From contig NZ_CP046172.1 in the NCBI RefSeq assembly GCF_011801145.1, forward strand, positions 1,860,001 through 1,924,000: a DNA stretch of 64,000 nucleotides, in the 5' to 3' direction. The stretch comes from Nocardia arthritidis (lineage in GTDB: Bacteria; Actinomycetota; Actinomycetes; Mycobacteriales; Mycobacteriaceae). The notes beneath the pieces were generated by a model. It worked only from the letters and a program-made list of their open reading frames with translations. It ran no database searches and was not told the DNA's origin. How positions within the stretch are numbered: position 1 is the first letter of the stretch; every line of letters starts with the position of its first letter. The position numbers were made by a program, and so were the translations under genes. This document shows, one piece after another, positions 1 through 8,771 of this stretch.

Positions 1-494
<494 letters not shown>

Positions 495-498
495 CACC

Positions 499-951
499 AT
501 GGCGACGAACAACCTTGCGGGACAGAACTTCCTGATCCCGAACGGGACCATACTCGTCGAGTTGCTGCTCTTCCTGATCGTGCTCGCGGTCATCTGGTTG
601 TTCGTCGTGCCCCCGATCCGCAAGGTGCTCGCGGATCGGGCGGCGCGGGTCGCCGAGACCGCCGCGGACCGGCTGCGGGCCGCGGAATCGACCGCGGCGG
701 CGCAGGATCGCTATCGGTCCGAGCTGGCGGACGCACGGGTGACGGCGGCCGAGATCCGGCGGCGGGCGCGGCTGGAGGGGCAGGCCGCGGTCGCGGCGGC
801 CCGGCTGGCCGCGCAGGCGGAGACCGACGAGATGGTTGCCCGCACGGCCGTCGAATTGCGGTCGCGGGCAGCGCGATCCGAGGAAGAACTGCGCGCCGAG
901 GTCGAACCGTTGGCCCGGCGCCTGGCCGACCGAGTGGTGGCGGACCGATGA
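499..951 (+). CDS. atpF: F0F1 ATP synthase subunit b
   Basis: A 150-residue protein with a short N-terminal segment, one membrane helix (about residues 17-38, LVELLLFLIVLAVIWLFVV), then a long Ala/Arg/Glu-rich amphipathic helix typical of the peripheral stalk dimer. Length matches family members. In the working enzyme it links membrane subunit a to the F1 head through delta. It follows atpE after 4 nt and its stop overlaps the start of the next gene by 4 nt (ATGA), so the two stalk proteins are translationally coupled and probably heterodimerise. Confidence 0.88.
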   Translation: MATNNLAGQNFLIPNGTILVELLLFLIVLAVIWLFVVPPIRKVLADRAARVAETAADRLRAAESTAAAQDRYRSELADARVTAAEIRRRARLEGQAAVAAARLAAQAETDEMVARTAVELRSRAARSEEELRAEVEPLARRLADRVVADR

Positions 952-1502
952 CCGAACGGCACGGGCTCTACGAAATCACCTGGGACTGGCCGGTTTTCCT
1001 CAGCCAGCTGTTCGGCTTCGGGGTGATCGTGCTGGCCGTCGTGAAATGGGTGCTACCGCCCGCACGGGCGGCGATGGCCCGGGCTCAGGCGACGATTCGC
1101 ACCCAATTGGCCGAGAGCGAACAGGCCAAGCTCGAATTGGCAAGTGCGGAACGGGCTTTGGCGGAATCGGCGACCGGGGCTCCCGCAGCGGCCGAGCGGG
1201 TGCGGCGGGACGCGCTCGCCGCCGCCGACCGCGTCGCGGCCCGGTTCGCCGCGCAGGCCGCCGACGAGGCGGATCTGGTTCGCCGCCAAGGTCACGACCG
1301 GGTGTCCCGCCTGCGCCGCGAGCTGACCCGGGAACTCGAGAGCGCCATGCGGACCGCGGTATTGGACCGCACCGAACATCTCGTCCGTCAGCGCCTCGCC
1401 GCACCGTCGGCCAGGGCGGCGAGCATCGACCGGTTCCTGGACACCCTGGACCACCGTCCGAGCGATAGCGAGGAGGTGCGTGCCGATCTCGTAATGCCGT
1501 AA
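948..1502 (+). CDS. ATP synthase b'-like subunit lacking the delta domain
   Basis: A 184-residue protein with a single N-terminal membrane helix (LFGFGVIVLAVVKWVLPP, about residues 20-38) and a long charged helix. It resembles the N-terminal b-type half of the mycobacterial AtpFH (b-delta fusion, about 446 residues), including the IDRFLDTLD segment just before the position where the delta domain should begin. It ends about 15 residues after that point, and no delta, alpha, gamma, beta or epsilon gene follows. Either this is a natural b' subunit of an alternative synthase or the 3' part of the operon was lost. The 100 nt after the stop hold no recognisable delta remnant. Confidence 0.75.
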   Translation: MTERHGLYEITWDWPVFLSQLFGFGVIVLAVVKWVLPPARAAMARAQATIRTQLAESEQAKLELASAERALAESATGAPAAAERVRRDALAAADRVAARFAAQAADEADLVRRQGHDRVSRLRRELTRELESAMRTAVLDRTEHLVRQRLAAPSARAASIDRFLDTLDHRPSDSEEVRADLVMP

Positions 1503-1611
1503 GGCAGCGACCTTTCGCCGCGGTACCTGGTGTGCCGCGGCGAATGCGGTCCAGCAAATGGTTGCCGAATAATAGCCTCGGCGGCCGAGCTGGTCGGTTA
1601 CGGTGGACAAC

Positions 1612-2319
1612 ATGCCGATTGCTCGACGATCGCTCTTGGCGCTCGGTGCCGCCGGGGCCTCGACCCTGCTGCTCGACGCCTGTGGGTCGGACAAGAAGAA
1701 GAGTCACGACAAGACGACGCCCGCGCCCGCACCGCCCCCGGCGCACGGCGGCGCGATGCCGAATACGGTGATGATCATCCGGCACGGCGAGAAACCGACG
1801 GGATCCGGTGCGCCGTACGGTGTTACCGAGGCGGGGGAGAAGGACGGCAAGTCGTTGACGGTCGTCGGCTGGAATCGGGCGGGTGGGCTGGCCGCGCTGT
1901 TCGATCCGCGGGCGGCGGACGGTTCCCCCGCCGAGCTGCGGCCGCATTTGTTCCGGCCGGCAACGATTTTCGGGTCCAGTCCGAACGGGGACGGAAGTAA
2001 ACGGCCGTTGGAGACGATCACGCCGCTCGCCGCCGCGCTGGGGCTGACGCCCAATCAGCAGTACACCAAGGGGCAGGAGGCCGAACTCGTCGCAGGGCTG
2101 GCAGGCGCGGCGGGCCCGGTCCTGATCAGCTGGCAGCACGAGAAGATCGGGGCGATTCTCGCGCAGCTCGGCCCCGCCGATCCGACGCCACCCGCGAATT
2201 GGCCGGACAACCGTTTCGATATGGTATTCGTGCTCACCCGGAATTCACCCGGGGACCGGTGGACTTTCACCCAGGTGCCGCAGTTGCTGCTCGCCGGCGA
2301 CCTGCCGACGCCCATCTAA
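1612..2319 (+). CDS. Tat-type lipoprotein, histidine phosphatase superfamily
   Basis: The N-terminus (ATG at 1612; GTG at 1603 also possible) has an RR-containing signal followed by a hydrophobic stretch and lipobox LLDAC, so it is probably exported folded and lipid-anchored at the outer face of the membrane. A Pro/Ala/Lys-rich linker precedes the phosphatase domain, which shows the RHG signature (IIRHGEK) and a second His in SWQHEK, the phosphoryl acceptor and partner positions of the branch-1 fold. The substrate cannot be deduced. Its stop overlaps that of the convergent transglycosylase gene. Confidence 0.7.
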   Translation: MPIARRSLLALGAAGASTLLLDACGSDKKKSHDKTTPAPAPPPAHGGAMPNTVMIIRHGEKPTGSGAPYGVTEAGEKDGKSLTVVGWNRAGGLAALFDPRAADGSPAELRPHLFRPATIFGSSPNGDGSKRPLETITPLAAALGLTPNQQYTKGQEAELVAGLAGAAGPVLISWQHEKIGAILAQLGPADPTPPANWPDNRFDMVFVLTRNSPGDRWTFTQVPQLLLAGDLPTPI

Positions 2320-2801
2320 TACCAGTGGTGCTGCTGCCAGAATTCCCAGGCCGCGTCGGGGCTGCCGTATCGGTGATTCATATAGTCGTATGCCCAGCGG
2401 ATCTGGGTCAGTGGATTGATCCGCCAATCGGGCCCGTGTGACGCCATCTTCTCCGGCGGTAGGGCCTGGCCGAGGCCATATGCGCCGCTGACCGGGTTGA
2501 TCGCGAATGTGTTCCAGCCGCTTTCCCTGGTGATGATGTTGTCGAACGACGGAAATTGACTGGCCGGAACCACGAGTCGGGCCAGGGTTCGCGGTGCGGC
2601 GCCGAAAATCGGCAGAAAATAGCCGGGGCCCGGAATATCGGACAGGCCAGGCAATACCGCCGAGAACGCGGGTGTGACCGGGATATCCGGGTCGTCGTCC
2701 GCGCTTGCCGCGGGCGCGGCAACGATCGCGAGCGCGCCGAACAGCGCCGTGACGACGGCGATCCTGGCGGATCGTCGGCGAGGCGGATTCGAGCGCGACA
2801 T
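2316..2801 (-). CDS. Secreted lytic transglycosylase-like protein
   Basis: 161 residues with a cleavable Sec signal peptide (Arg-rich start, hydrophobic core to ADD at about residue 35). The C-terminal half is a short lysozyme-fold domain: catalytic Glu in ITRESGWN, followed by the GAYGLGQALP and INPLTQIRWAYDYMNHRYGSP-type segments typical of actinobacterial transglycosylase-like secreted proteins. Such enzymes cleave the MurNAc-GlcNAc bond of peptidoglycan and remodel the wall. The mature protein is close to the minimal domain. It stands alone, convergent with the lipoprotein gene. Confidence 0.75.
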   Translation of the reverse strand: MSRSNPPRRRSARIAVVTALFGALAIVAAPAASADDDPDIPVTPAFSAVLPGLSDIPGPGYFLPIFGAAPRTLARLVVPASQFPSFDNIITRESGWNTFAINPVSGAYGLGQALPPEKMASHGPDWRINPLTQIRWAYDYMNHRYGSPDAAWEFWQQHHWY

Positions 2802-2930
2802 GGATCAATTTGCCTTTCGCGTCATATGGCGGATTTGTCCAATATGAGGAGCGAAGGACAGCAAACCATTAGTTATCGAAAGGTATGGCGAACCAACCCG
2901 GCGTGTCCGCCATCGATTACCCTGCGCCTC

Positions 2931-3494
2931 ATGCCTTTCGTCATCGATGGCTCCGTGACCTGCTATCTGATGCCCGACGACCATGACGAGGCCGAACGAC
3001 GATTCCTGGAATTGGTGGCCGCGCCCGGCGAAACCTGGCTCATCGCCTACAGCTTCACCTTGGCGACGGCGGTGGACGAATTGATCGCCGCACATGGGCG
3101 CGGGGTGCGGCTGCACCTATATCTGGATCATTCGCAATCGACGGGAAAGGCGGAGCATCCGGTCATTTCCCGGCTGGTGGCGGCGGGTATCGAGGTCACC
3201 ATCGGGACGAGCACCAGCGGCGCCGGATATATCTGCCACAGTAAAGGGCTGGCCGTCGACACCGCGGCTGGTCCGCAATGCTGGGAAGGGTCGGTGAATT
3301 TCAGTAGCACCGGCTGGCTACAGGTGAATACCGCGATGAATTTCGCGGCGGCCGACTGGCGCGATCACTTCGTCGCGCAGTTCAATACGCTGCGTCGCTA
3401 CGCCTGGACGCAGGAGCGCGATCTGCAACTGATGCCGCAGCCGCCCGCGGATCTGAACACCGCCGCCGCGCTGCCGCTGACCGAGACGGGTTGA
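2931..3494 (+). CDS. Small single-HKD phospholipase D-like protein
   Basis: A 187-residue protein with one HxKx4D catalytic motif (CHSKGLAVD, about residues 103-111) followed by GSVNFSSTGW, the usual GSxN element of the PLD superfamily. A single HKD implies a homodimer, as in Nuc-type endonucleases; there is no signal peptide, so it is cytoplasmic. The substrate could be nucleic acid or phosphodiester lipid. The start was set at ATG 2931, directly after the residues LRL; ATG 2844 would add 29 residues. A TACCCT hexamer 7 nt upstream of 2931 with no Shine-Dalgarno suggests a leaderless message. A second PLD-like gene lies at 26217. Confidence 0.65.
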   Translation: MPFVIDGSVTCYLMPDDHDEAERRFLELVAAPGETWLIAYSFTLATAVDELIAAHGRGVRLHLYLDHSQSTGKAEHPVISRLVAAGIEVTIGTSTSGAGYICHSKGLAVDTAAGPQCWEGSVNFSSTGWLQVNTAMNFAAADWRDHFVAQFNTLRRYAWTQERDLQLMPQPPADLNTAAALPLTETG

Positions 3495-3499
3495 AGGCG

Positions 3500-4744
3500 C
3501 TACGCCGGAGAGGCGTCATCCGGAGCCGGGTAGATGCGATGGATCGTCAAAGCCGCCGCCAGCAGCCGGGATTCGCTCGGATCGGTGGGGTCGAGATCGG
3601 TGAGCTCGGCGACGCGGCGCAGTCGGTAGCTGAAAGTGTTGGGATGCACATGGATTTCGGCGGCCGCGGACTTGCGGTCGGCGCCGTGGCGCAGGTGGGC
3701 GTCGAGCGCCTCGATCAGATGCGGGCTGGATAGCAGCGGGGCGATCCGCTCCGCCAACCTGTCCCGGGCCGGTCCCGGCCTGGTGAGCTGGTATTCCAGG
3801 AGCAGATCGTCGAGCCGGTAGAGGCCGGCGGGCCGTCCGGCCAGGCGGGCCAGTTCGGCGAGTCCGGCCGCGTCGTGCGCGGTGGCCGGAATGGATTCCC
3901 GAGCGACCCAGCGGCTTTCGGCGACGAAGACGTCGACGCCGAAGTGCCCGGTCAGCTCGGCGGCCAATTCGCGGTGGCGGGTGTCGTCGGCATCGGATTC
4001 GGCCGCCGCGGGTAGCAGGGCGATGCCGGTCGAACCGTCGAAGGTGGCCAGCGCGGTGGTGCTCGTCAAACCGTCCAGGCAGTGCTGCAGGATCCGGATG
4101 CGCCGCCGCGCAATGAGATTGGCGACCGCGCTCGGCTGATCGGTTGGCGCGGTGCGGATCGCGAGCACCGTGTAGCGCTCGGCGAGGGTGGTGTCGGCGC
4201 GGGCGGCGAGCTCGTCGGCGGGCAGGCCGCGCAGCAGCGCCGAGCACAGCTCGCGGCGCGCCTCCCGCTCGACGTTGTAGATGGATTGTTCGACGTCGGT
4301 ATAGGTTTCGACCACGGTGATGGTGATCTGGCGCAGCAGATCGAGCAGCCTGCTGCCGACCGTGACCAGCTCGTCCAGCTCGGCCGGGGCGGCGAGCGCC
4401 GCGGCCTCGGCGAGCACCGATTGCGCGGACCCGTGAATGGCCTCCAGCAGCAGCGGCAGCGGAATGCGGTCCTCGGCATGCCGTTCGGCCACCGGCACCA
4501 CGAAGGTCGCCACCTCGGCCCTGGTGAGCGTCCGGTGCTGGCCGATGGCCTGCAGCACCGCGCGCCCGCAGGCGTAGATCGCGGGCAGCACCTCGGCGGT
4601 GAAATGTCCCTGCGGGAGGTCGGCGGTGGGTTGGGTGGTGCCGAGGCCGGCGGCCAGCATCCGCTCGGCGATCTGCGGCCACCGGGTGAGCAACCGGGCG
4701 ACAAGTGGCGCGTCCTCGGTCAACTGCGGCGGACTGGTGGACAT
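3500..4744 (-). CDS. PucR/CdaR-family transcriptional regulator
   Basis: 414 residues. The C-terminal 60-70 residues are a PucR-type helix-turn-helix (HLRHGADRKSAAAEIHVHPN, then TFSYRLRRVAELT), the HTH_30 architecture; the central part is a GGDEF-like or sensory region with weak conservation, and the N-terminal domain resembles the RsbRD-like region found in many actinobacterial PucR proteins. The start was chosen at ATG 4744 (MSTSPPQ); longer readings extend into a promoter region with a clear dyad. The likely targets are itself and the divergent lipase gene at 5005. The effector is unknown. Confidence 0.75.
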   Translation of the reverse strand: MSTSPPQLTEDAPLVARLLTRWPQIAERMLAAGLGTTQPTADLPQGHFTAEVLPAIYACGRAVLQAIGQHRTLTRAEVATFVVPVAERHAEDRIPLPLLLEAIHGSAQSVLAEAAALAAPAELDELVTVGSRLLDLLRQITITVVETYTDVEQSIYNVEREARRELCSALLRGLPADELAARADTTLAERYTVLAIRTAPTDQPSAVANLIARRRIRILQHCLDGLTSTTALATFDGSTGIALLPAAAESDADDTRHRELAAELTGHFGVDVFVAESRWVARESIPATAHDAAGLAELARLAGRPAGLYRLDDLLLEYQLTRPGPARDRLAERIAPLLSSPHLIEALDAHLRHGADRKSAAAEIHVHPNTFSYRLRRVAELTDLDPTDPSESRLLAAALTIHRIYPAPDDASPA

Positions 4745-4750
4745 GCTCCG

Positions 4751-4783
4751 ATTGTTTCCGACCACCGGGTGGCGGACAACAAT
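4751..4783. promoter_or_regulatory. Nested dyad upstream of the PucR-type gene
   Basis: A 33-nt element centred at 4767 with outer arms ATTGTT/AACAAT and inner arms CCACC/GGTGG, lying 7-39 nt upstream of the regulator's start codon. A second 13-nt palindrome, TTGTCGCCGACAA, sits at 4805-4817. Both are plausible operators for autoregulation and for the divergent lipase gene; this is inferred from position and symmetry. Confidence 0.4.
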
Positions 4784-5004
4784 ACCGTCGGATCGGCCGA
4801 AATCTTGTCGCCGACAACAAGGTTGCGACGGCAAATCACTCTCCGACGTGCAGTGACGATCCGGCAGGCCGGGCAATAGATTCGAGCGGCGGCCCGATAT
4901 GGCGGCCGTCACATCGGATTCGCGATGTGAGTTGGGAAACATGTTGCGGTGCCAGGCTATTCGACACCATGCCGCAGCACTCGACGGCAAAGGTTGTGAG
5001 CGGA

Positions 5005-6159
5005 ATGTTTGCGAAGAAGCGCAGTCGGCGAATTCGTGCGGTCGCCCGGTACGGGGGAATCGGGGCCGCGATGATGCTGATCGCGATGTCCGGCACCGGC
5101 TTCGCCGCAGCGGATCCGTCTGCGGCGGAAACCGATTCCGCCGCAACACGACTCGCGGCCGAACTGGACCAGGGCCTGGCCGCGACGCAGGACGGCAGGC
5201 AGCCGAGGGCGATCGTCGACACCGGCAGCGCCGCGACCAGCCGGGCGTCCGACGCCATCGGCGAGGGACCCGAGGTGTCGGCCTACCTGGCGGCCTTCGG
5301 TTACGGCCTGACCCATCCCGACGCCGCGCCGCCGGGCGCGAACCGCTGGGACTGCAAGCCGAGCGCCGAACATCCCCGCCCCGTCGTGCTGCTGCACGGC
5401 ACCTGGCTCAACGCCTACGACTCGTTCGCCTACCTTTCGCCGCGATTGGCGCGCGCCGGATACTGCGTCTTCGCGGTCAATTACGGCCGCTCGGGCCTGT
5501 TGGAGGGCGGCGGGATCGGGCCGATCCTGCCGGGCCGCAACGGAGTCGGCCGGATCGAGGATTCGGCGCGCCAGGTCGGCGGCTTCATCGACCGCGTGCT
5601 GGCGTCCACCGGCGCGGACGCGGTGGATATCGTCGCGCACTCCCAGGGTGGCACGGTGGCCGATCAGTATCTGAAATTCGAAGGTGGACAAGGGAAAGTG
5701 GGCAAGCTGATCAGCTTCGGCGCGACCTTCCACGGCACCACGCTCGACGGTATCGCCACGCTCGGCAGGCTCATCAACAACCTGGGCGTCGATGTCATGG
5801 GCTTCTACCAACCCGTCATCGGCTACGCGAATGTGCAGCAGGCGGTGGGCTCGGAGTTCTACTCGCGCTTGAATGCCTTGGGCGACACTGTTTCCGGCGT
5901 CGACTACACCTCGGTCGCCTCCCGTTTCGACGAGGTGATGAACCCGTACGAGTGGACCTTCCTGCAGGCCGGTCCCGGCGCGACCGTGGACAACGTCACC
6001 TTGCAGGACGGGTGCGGGCAGGATATGTCCGACCATTTGACGATCATGTACTCGCCGCGAGCGGCATCGATCACGCTGCACGCCCTGGACCCGGCGGCGT
6101 ATCCGGCCCTGGACTGCGCCTTCAACCCGTGGTTCGTCGGCGGTGGCGGGAGCATCTGA
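5005..6159 (+). CDS. Secreted alpha/beta-hydrolase lipase
   Basis: 384 residues with an Arg/Lys-rich start and a hydrophobic signal segment ending near GFAAADP. The alpha/beta-hydrolase core has the oxyanion strand VVLLHGTW and the nucleophile elbow AHSQGG (GxSxG-like), and resembles the EstA/LipA-type secreted triacylglycerol lipases. The acid is probably in the DNVTLQDGCGQDMSD region and the His in SDHLTIMYS, the usual C-terminal arrangement. ATG 5005 is preferred over GTG 4996 because AAAGG at 4989-4993 is better spaced. It lies divergent to the PucR regulator. Substrate specificity cannot be read from sequence. Confidence 0.8.
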   Translation: MFAKKRSRRIRAVARYGGIGAAMMLIAMSGTGFAAADPSAAETDSAATRLAAELDQGLAATQDGRQPRAIVDTGSAATSRASDAIGEGPEVSAYLAAFGYGLTHPDAAPPGANRWDCKPSAEHPRPVVLLHGTWLNAYDSFAYLSPRLARAGYCVFAVNYGRSGLLEGGGIGPILPGRNGVGRIEDSARQVGGFIDRVLASTGADAVDIVAHSQGGTVADQYLKFEGGQGKVGKLISFGATFHGTTLDGIATLGRLINNLGVDVMGFYQPVIGYANVQQAVGSEFYSRLNALGDTVSGVDYTSVASRFDEVMNPYEWTFLQAGPGATVDNVTLQDGCGQDMSDHLTIMYSPRAASITLHALDPAAYPALDCAFNPWFVGGGGSI

Positions 6160-6244
6160 CGACAGGTTTGTCGCTGCACGGAGCGGAGAACCTGGAACGG
6201 GTGAATTGGCTTCGGTGACAATTCCTTTCGCGATGGAGGCCGCG

Positions 6245-7570
6245 TTGACTCGAAATATGGGCACAGCATCCGAGGTGGCGCCGGTCCCGCCGGTCGAGGA
6301 AATCGCGTCCAGGCGGCCGCAATTGCCGGAGTTCGACCCCTTCTACTACCCGCCGGAGGGCATCCGGCACTTGCCACCGGGTGCGACGATTCGCGTCCGC
6401 CGGGTGCGGGTGGCGCTGTTCGGCCTTGTCGCGCAGCGAATTCCGGCCTGGCAGCTGCTCTACCGCACCTGTGATCTGCACGGTGTGCCCGAGGTATCGG
6501 TGACGACGGTACTGTTGCCGCCCGGTGCGGATCCGGCCGAACCGCGACCGCTGGTCTCGTTCCAGTGTGCGATCGATGCCGTTGCGTCCAAATGCTTTCC
6601 GTCGTACGCGCTGCGTCGCGGTGCGCGGGCGCTCGGTTCGATCCCGCAGCTGGAGCTGCCGCTGATCGCCAGTGCGCTGGCCCGCGGCTGGGCCGTCTCG
6701 GTGCCCGATCACGGCGGGATCGGCGGGCGGTTCGGGGTGCCGAGGGAACCCGGATATCGGGCGCTGGACGGGATCAGGGCCTGCCTGAACTTCGCGCCGC
6801 TCGGCCTGAGCGCGACGACATCCGTTGCGCTGTGGGGTTATTCGGGCGGCGGCCTGGCCACGGCGTGGGCGGCGGAGATGGCCGACGAGTACGCGCCGGA
6901 ACTGCGGATCGTCGGCGCGGTCGCCGCGTCGCCGGTGGGGGATCCGGCCGCGGCATTCGTACGGATGAACGGGACGATGTTCGCCGGGTTCGCCGCGGTG
7001 TTCACCGCGGGGCTGCGCAAGGCGTATCCGGATCTGGACCGCCTGCTGACGGAATCGCTCGACATGCGATACCTGACCTGGCTGCGGGATATCGAATCGG
7101 CCGCGACCTTTCCGCTGCTGTACCGATTCGCGCGCCGGGATATCAACCGGTACAGCAGTTCCGGGCTGGCCGCGCTGTTGGCCGAACCGGGCATGTGCAC
7201 CATCCTCGACGATATCCGGCCCGGTGGTTGCGCGCCGAGTATGCCGATGCTCGTCTTGCAGGGGGTGTACGACGAGGTGATCGCCGTCGCCGATGTGGAC
7301 GCGCACGTCGAGCGGTACCGGGCCGCGGGCGCGCGGGTCCGGTATCTGCGGGACCGGCTCAGCACCCACCTGCTGCTGCAATACCTGGGGCTGCCGGTGA
7401 TGGTGGATTGGCTCGCCGACCGCTTCGCCGGGCGCCCGCCCGCGCCGCACGGCACCGAGACGGTCTGGTCGGTGACGTTCGGCAGGCGGGCATTGCTCGG
7501 GCAGCTGCGGTTCGCCGGGTTGCTCGCCCGCATGCTGTTCGGGCGGACGATCCGGGTCTCGCGGCCATAA
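6245..7570 (+). CDS. LIP-family (secretory lipase) alpha/beta hydrolase
   Basis: About 441 residues. It matches the secretory-lipase (LIP) family: long N-terminal region with DPFYYPP, then the core with nucleophile elbow LWGYSGGG (GxSxG), Asp in the LVLQGVYDEVI segment and a late His in LSTHLLLQ. No obvious signal peptide is seen in the chosen reading, unusual for this family. TTG 6245 has GGAGG at 6236-6240 with ideal spacing; ATG 6233, GTG 6215 and ATG 6257 are alternatives. It follows the lipase gene at 5005 by 85 nt on the same strand and may share its transcript. Confidence 0.72.
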   Translation: MTRNMGTASEVAPVPPVEEIASRRPQLPEFDPFYYPPEGIRHLPPGATIRVRRVRVALFGLVAQRIPAWQLLYRTCDLHGVPEVSVTTVLLPPGADPAEPRPLVSFQCAIDAVASKCFPSYALRRGARALGSIPQLELPLIASALARGWAVSVPDHGGIGGRFGVPREPGYRALDGIRACLNFAPLGLSATTSVALWGYSGGGLATAWAAEMADEYAPELRIVGAVAASPVGDPAAAFVRMNGTMFAGFAAVFTAGLRKAYPDLDRLLTESLDMRYLTWLRDIESAATFPLLYRFARRDINRYSSSGLAALLAEPGMCTILDDIRPGGCAPSMPMLVLQGVYDEVIAVADVDAHVERYRAAGARVRYLRDRLSTHLLLQYLGLPVMVDWLADRFAGRPPAPHGTETVWSVTFGRRALLGQLRFAGLLARMLFGRTIRVSRP

Positions 7571-7630
7571 AGCTACTGAGTGTGGGCGTAAATTTGACCG
7601 GTTGATCACCGCGATCTGATCGACCTCGCT

Positions 7631-7705
7631 CGGGTTAACCCGTGGTTTCCGTCACTGAAATCCAGGTGTCGCGAATTCTTCATCTACTATCGATCTCAGT
7701 AGATG
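7631..7705. promoter_or_regulatory. Two palindromes upstream of small secreted-protein genes
   Basis: A 12-bp perfect palindrome CGGGTTAACCCG lies at 7631-7642, and a perfect 8-bp inverted repeat CATCTACT/AGTAGATG with a 9-nt spacer at 7681-7705. They occupy the 229-nt gap before the gene at 7800 and are candidate operators, or in the second case an mRNA hairpin. No regulator is adjacent. Confidence 0.4.
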
Positions 7706-7799
7706 ACGGCGCTCTAGGCAGCGCCGTCGGAGCGGCGGCGACTCCGCGCCCGAGCGCGGGTCCGTGCCGCTGTCGACGAAAACGAGGCAAAGGGGCCCC

Positions 7800-8228
7800 A
7801 TGACGCGACGATTTCCCCGACCCATAACCGCCACACCACCGCACCCCCGATCCGGCTCGATCCGGACGGCGACCCGCGCCGCCGCGGTCGCGCTGCTGCT
7901 CGGCGCGCTCACCGCGGGCACGGTCGCCGCCGCGGGCATCTCCGTCGCCGAATCGTCGGCACGGTCTCATACCTCGAGCACCGATCCGGGGCTCACGGAT
8001 TGGAGTGCGCACCTGAGCGACCCGATGGGCGTCAACCACGTCGACTCGAACCCGCTGCTCCAACAGGAGCATCGAAATACACTGCGCGACTACCACATTC
8101 GGGAGAACCAGCGACCGCGGGCCGACATGCTCACGACGAATCCGAACGCGGACAAGACCTGGACGGCCAATCCGCGCCCGGATGGCGGCGCTTGGACGGT
8201 GTGCCCGGCGCTCGCCACCTGGTGCTGA
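7800..8228 (+). CDS. Small secreted protein of unknown function
   Basis: 142 residues. An extended Arg/Pro-rich N-terminal region precedes a hydrophobic segment (about residues 28-48, AAAVALLLGALTAGTVAAAG), consistent with a secreted or membrane-anchored protein. The mature part is polar, rich in Asn, Asp and His, with two Cys near the C-terminus (TVCPALATWC). I do not recognise the family. AAAGGGG at 7790-7796 provides a good ribosome-binding site for ATG 7800. The next gene, 51 nt downstream on the same strand, also encodes a small secreted protein, so the two may be co-expressed. Confidence 0.6.
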   Translation: MTRRFPRPITATPPHPRSGSIRTATRAAAVALLLGALTAGTVAAAGISVAESSARSHTSSTDPGLTDWSAHLSDPMGVNHVDSNPLLQQEHRNTLRDYHIRENQRPRADMLTTNPNADKTWTANPRPDGGAWTVCPALATWC

Positions 8229-8279
8229 CCCGCCGCGGCGAAAATCCCTGTCCCGAAGAACGATCAGGAGTAGATGACG

Positions 8280-8771
8280 ATGAAGTCACTTGCGGTCGCC
8301 GCGATCGGCGTCGGCATGCTCGGCTTGGCCGATGGCATCGCGGTCGCCGAGCCGGACCCGAAATCCGCTGCCGCGAACTGCCTTTGGGCGGGGGCCGGTT
8401 ACGGCCAGGGCACCACCGTGCGCGCGGGCGGCTGGAACTTCCGCTGCGGCATCGATAACGGCGGCCCGTACTGGTTCCAGGGTGAACGGGCGACCGGTGC
8501 GAGTACTGTCCCCAATCCGGGCGCGCGCAGCAATCCCGCCGGGGTTTTCAGCCCGGGCGCGCGTCAACCGGGCACCGCCTACACCGACTATTGCGTCGGT
8601 GGCCAGCTGATCGCGGGTACCGAGGACGTGTATCAGGCCGTGGCCCATGGCAATTCGATCTACTGGAAGGCCGCGGCGCCCATCGGGCAGTGGACGTTCG
8701 ACTCCGCCGCCGAACGTCCCGAGCCGACCTGGCGCACCGGGAGCCTGTGCTACGAGGGCAACCTCACCTGA
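8280..8771 (+). CDS. Small secreted Cys-containing protein of unknown function
   Basis: 163 residues: a signal peptide (MKSLAVAAIGVGMLGLADGIAVAEP) followed by a polar domain with four Cys (NCLW, FRCG, DYCVG, SLCYEG) and many Gly/Trp/Tyr residues, suggesting a small disulfide-stabilised extracellular fold. The family is not recognised. ATG 8280 is 9 nt after AGGAG (8266-8270); ATG 8274 is in frame but too close to that site. The last 8 nt overlap the 3' end of the convergent permease gene. Confidence 0.6.
   Translation: MKSLAVAAIGVGMLGLADGIAVAEPDPKSAAANCLWAGAGYGQGTTVRAGGWNFRCGIDNGGPYWFQGERATGASTVPNPGARSNPAGVFSPGARQPGTAYTDYCVGGQLIAGTEDVYQAVAHGNSIYWKAAAPIGQWTFDSAAERPEPTWRTGSLCYEGNLT

Noticed and set aside
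2556..2930. N-terminal extension of the PLD-like protein to 2556
   Set aside because: It would overlap the convergent transglycosylase gene antisense and its residues are Arg/Gly-rich shadow sequence without a domain.
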